Shown piece by piece: positions 63,871 through 64,000 of a stretch of DNA of 64,000 nucleotides (the stretch's first letter is position 1; each line of letters opens with the position of its first letter). This stretch comes from Planomicrobium okeanokoites. Lineage in GTDB: Bacteria > Bacillota > Bacilli > Bacillales_A > Planococcaceae. The notes under the pieces are model-generated. The model was not told where the DNA came from and searched no databases. It saw only the letters and a program-made list of their open reading frames with translations. The translations under genes were made by a program, and so were the position numbers. The stretch spans positions 496,001 to 560,000 of the forward strand of contig NZ_QQRS01000001.1 in NCBI RefSeq assembly GCF_003428875.1. Direction: 5' to 3'.

Positions 63871-64000
63871 GGTTGAATTTCCATTTACTGAAAGTCATTT
63901 CGCTTTATGCAAGTGCTTATGCTGACTAGACACTGTCTACTTCTATAACATTTCCGTTTTAGACGAGTACTTTCAGTAAGGAGCGGCTATCACTTCATTC

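Noticed and set aside
63973-64000. Possible 3' end of a minus-strand gene (ends APY-stop)
   Set aside because: Only about nine codons are visible and the terminator is about 100 bp further on; too little to support a call.

Overview
The window is a Firmicutes (Bacillales) chromosome segment of moderate GC. Strong AGGAGG-type ribosome binding sites, many U-tract terminators and a long run of genes matching the Bacillus subtilis yp- region point to this group. From right to left the run is dynA/ypbR, ypdP-ypdQ, ypgQ/ypgR, yphP, ypiP, ypjP, thyA, dfrA, plsC, ypmR-ypmS, msrA-msrB and yozE. A Planococcaceae member (Planococcus-like) is my best guess; this rests on protein and synteny resemblance, not on a marker gene. 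I saw no rRNA, tRNA, phage, IS transposase or CRISPR array.

Layout. 1-1869: tail of an ECF vitamin transporter (ykoD-ykoC type). 2015-3464: a cyclic-di-GMP-I riboswitch controlling a secreted, repeat-rich DUF5667 protein. 3496-10322: a lipoprotein, a half-length Spo0M, an AI-2E-family permease, an LCP ligase, MsrA, GNAT, HAD and MFS genes. 10359-15988: ABC-F factor YkpA, YkvA, two cold-shock-domain proteins and an M4 metalloprotease; the classical csp has a leader with mutually exclusive hairpins. 16241-21985: XpaC-TelA converging on a MoxR ATPase/VWA pair, then DedA. 22464-30539: odhAB, then a murG-dapF-PAS/GGDEF operon. 30668-35950: MATE pump, COG0523 GTPase, CtpA, DeoD, YozE. 36066-50878: the B. 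subtilis-like yp- block, with a preQ1-I riboswitch before the queuosine-precursor transporter. 51648-63780: small membrane proteins, an S66 peptidase, a TIGR00266 protein, an amidohydrolase, a CBS/CorC membrane protein, a rhodanese and the double dynamin DynA.

The most unusual feature is a family of non-coding repeats. A structured repeat (family 1) occurs five times. In three places it is followed, in the same relative orientation, by a second repeat (family 2), and the pair is bracketed by two copies of the same intrinsic terminator hairpin (12287-12700, 41633-42098, 50924-51636). This looks like a composite element that duplicates, or recombines through, terminators.

Functional themes: c-di-GMP is both made (PAS-GGDEF protein with an I-site) and sensed (riboswitch). 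Methionine sulfoxide repair is duplicated. RNA-level control is frequent: two recognised riboswitches, a candidate csp RNA switch, a terminator copy in the thyA leader and a possible Shine-Dalgarno-sequestering hairpin.
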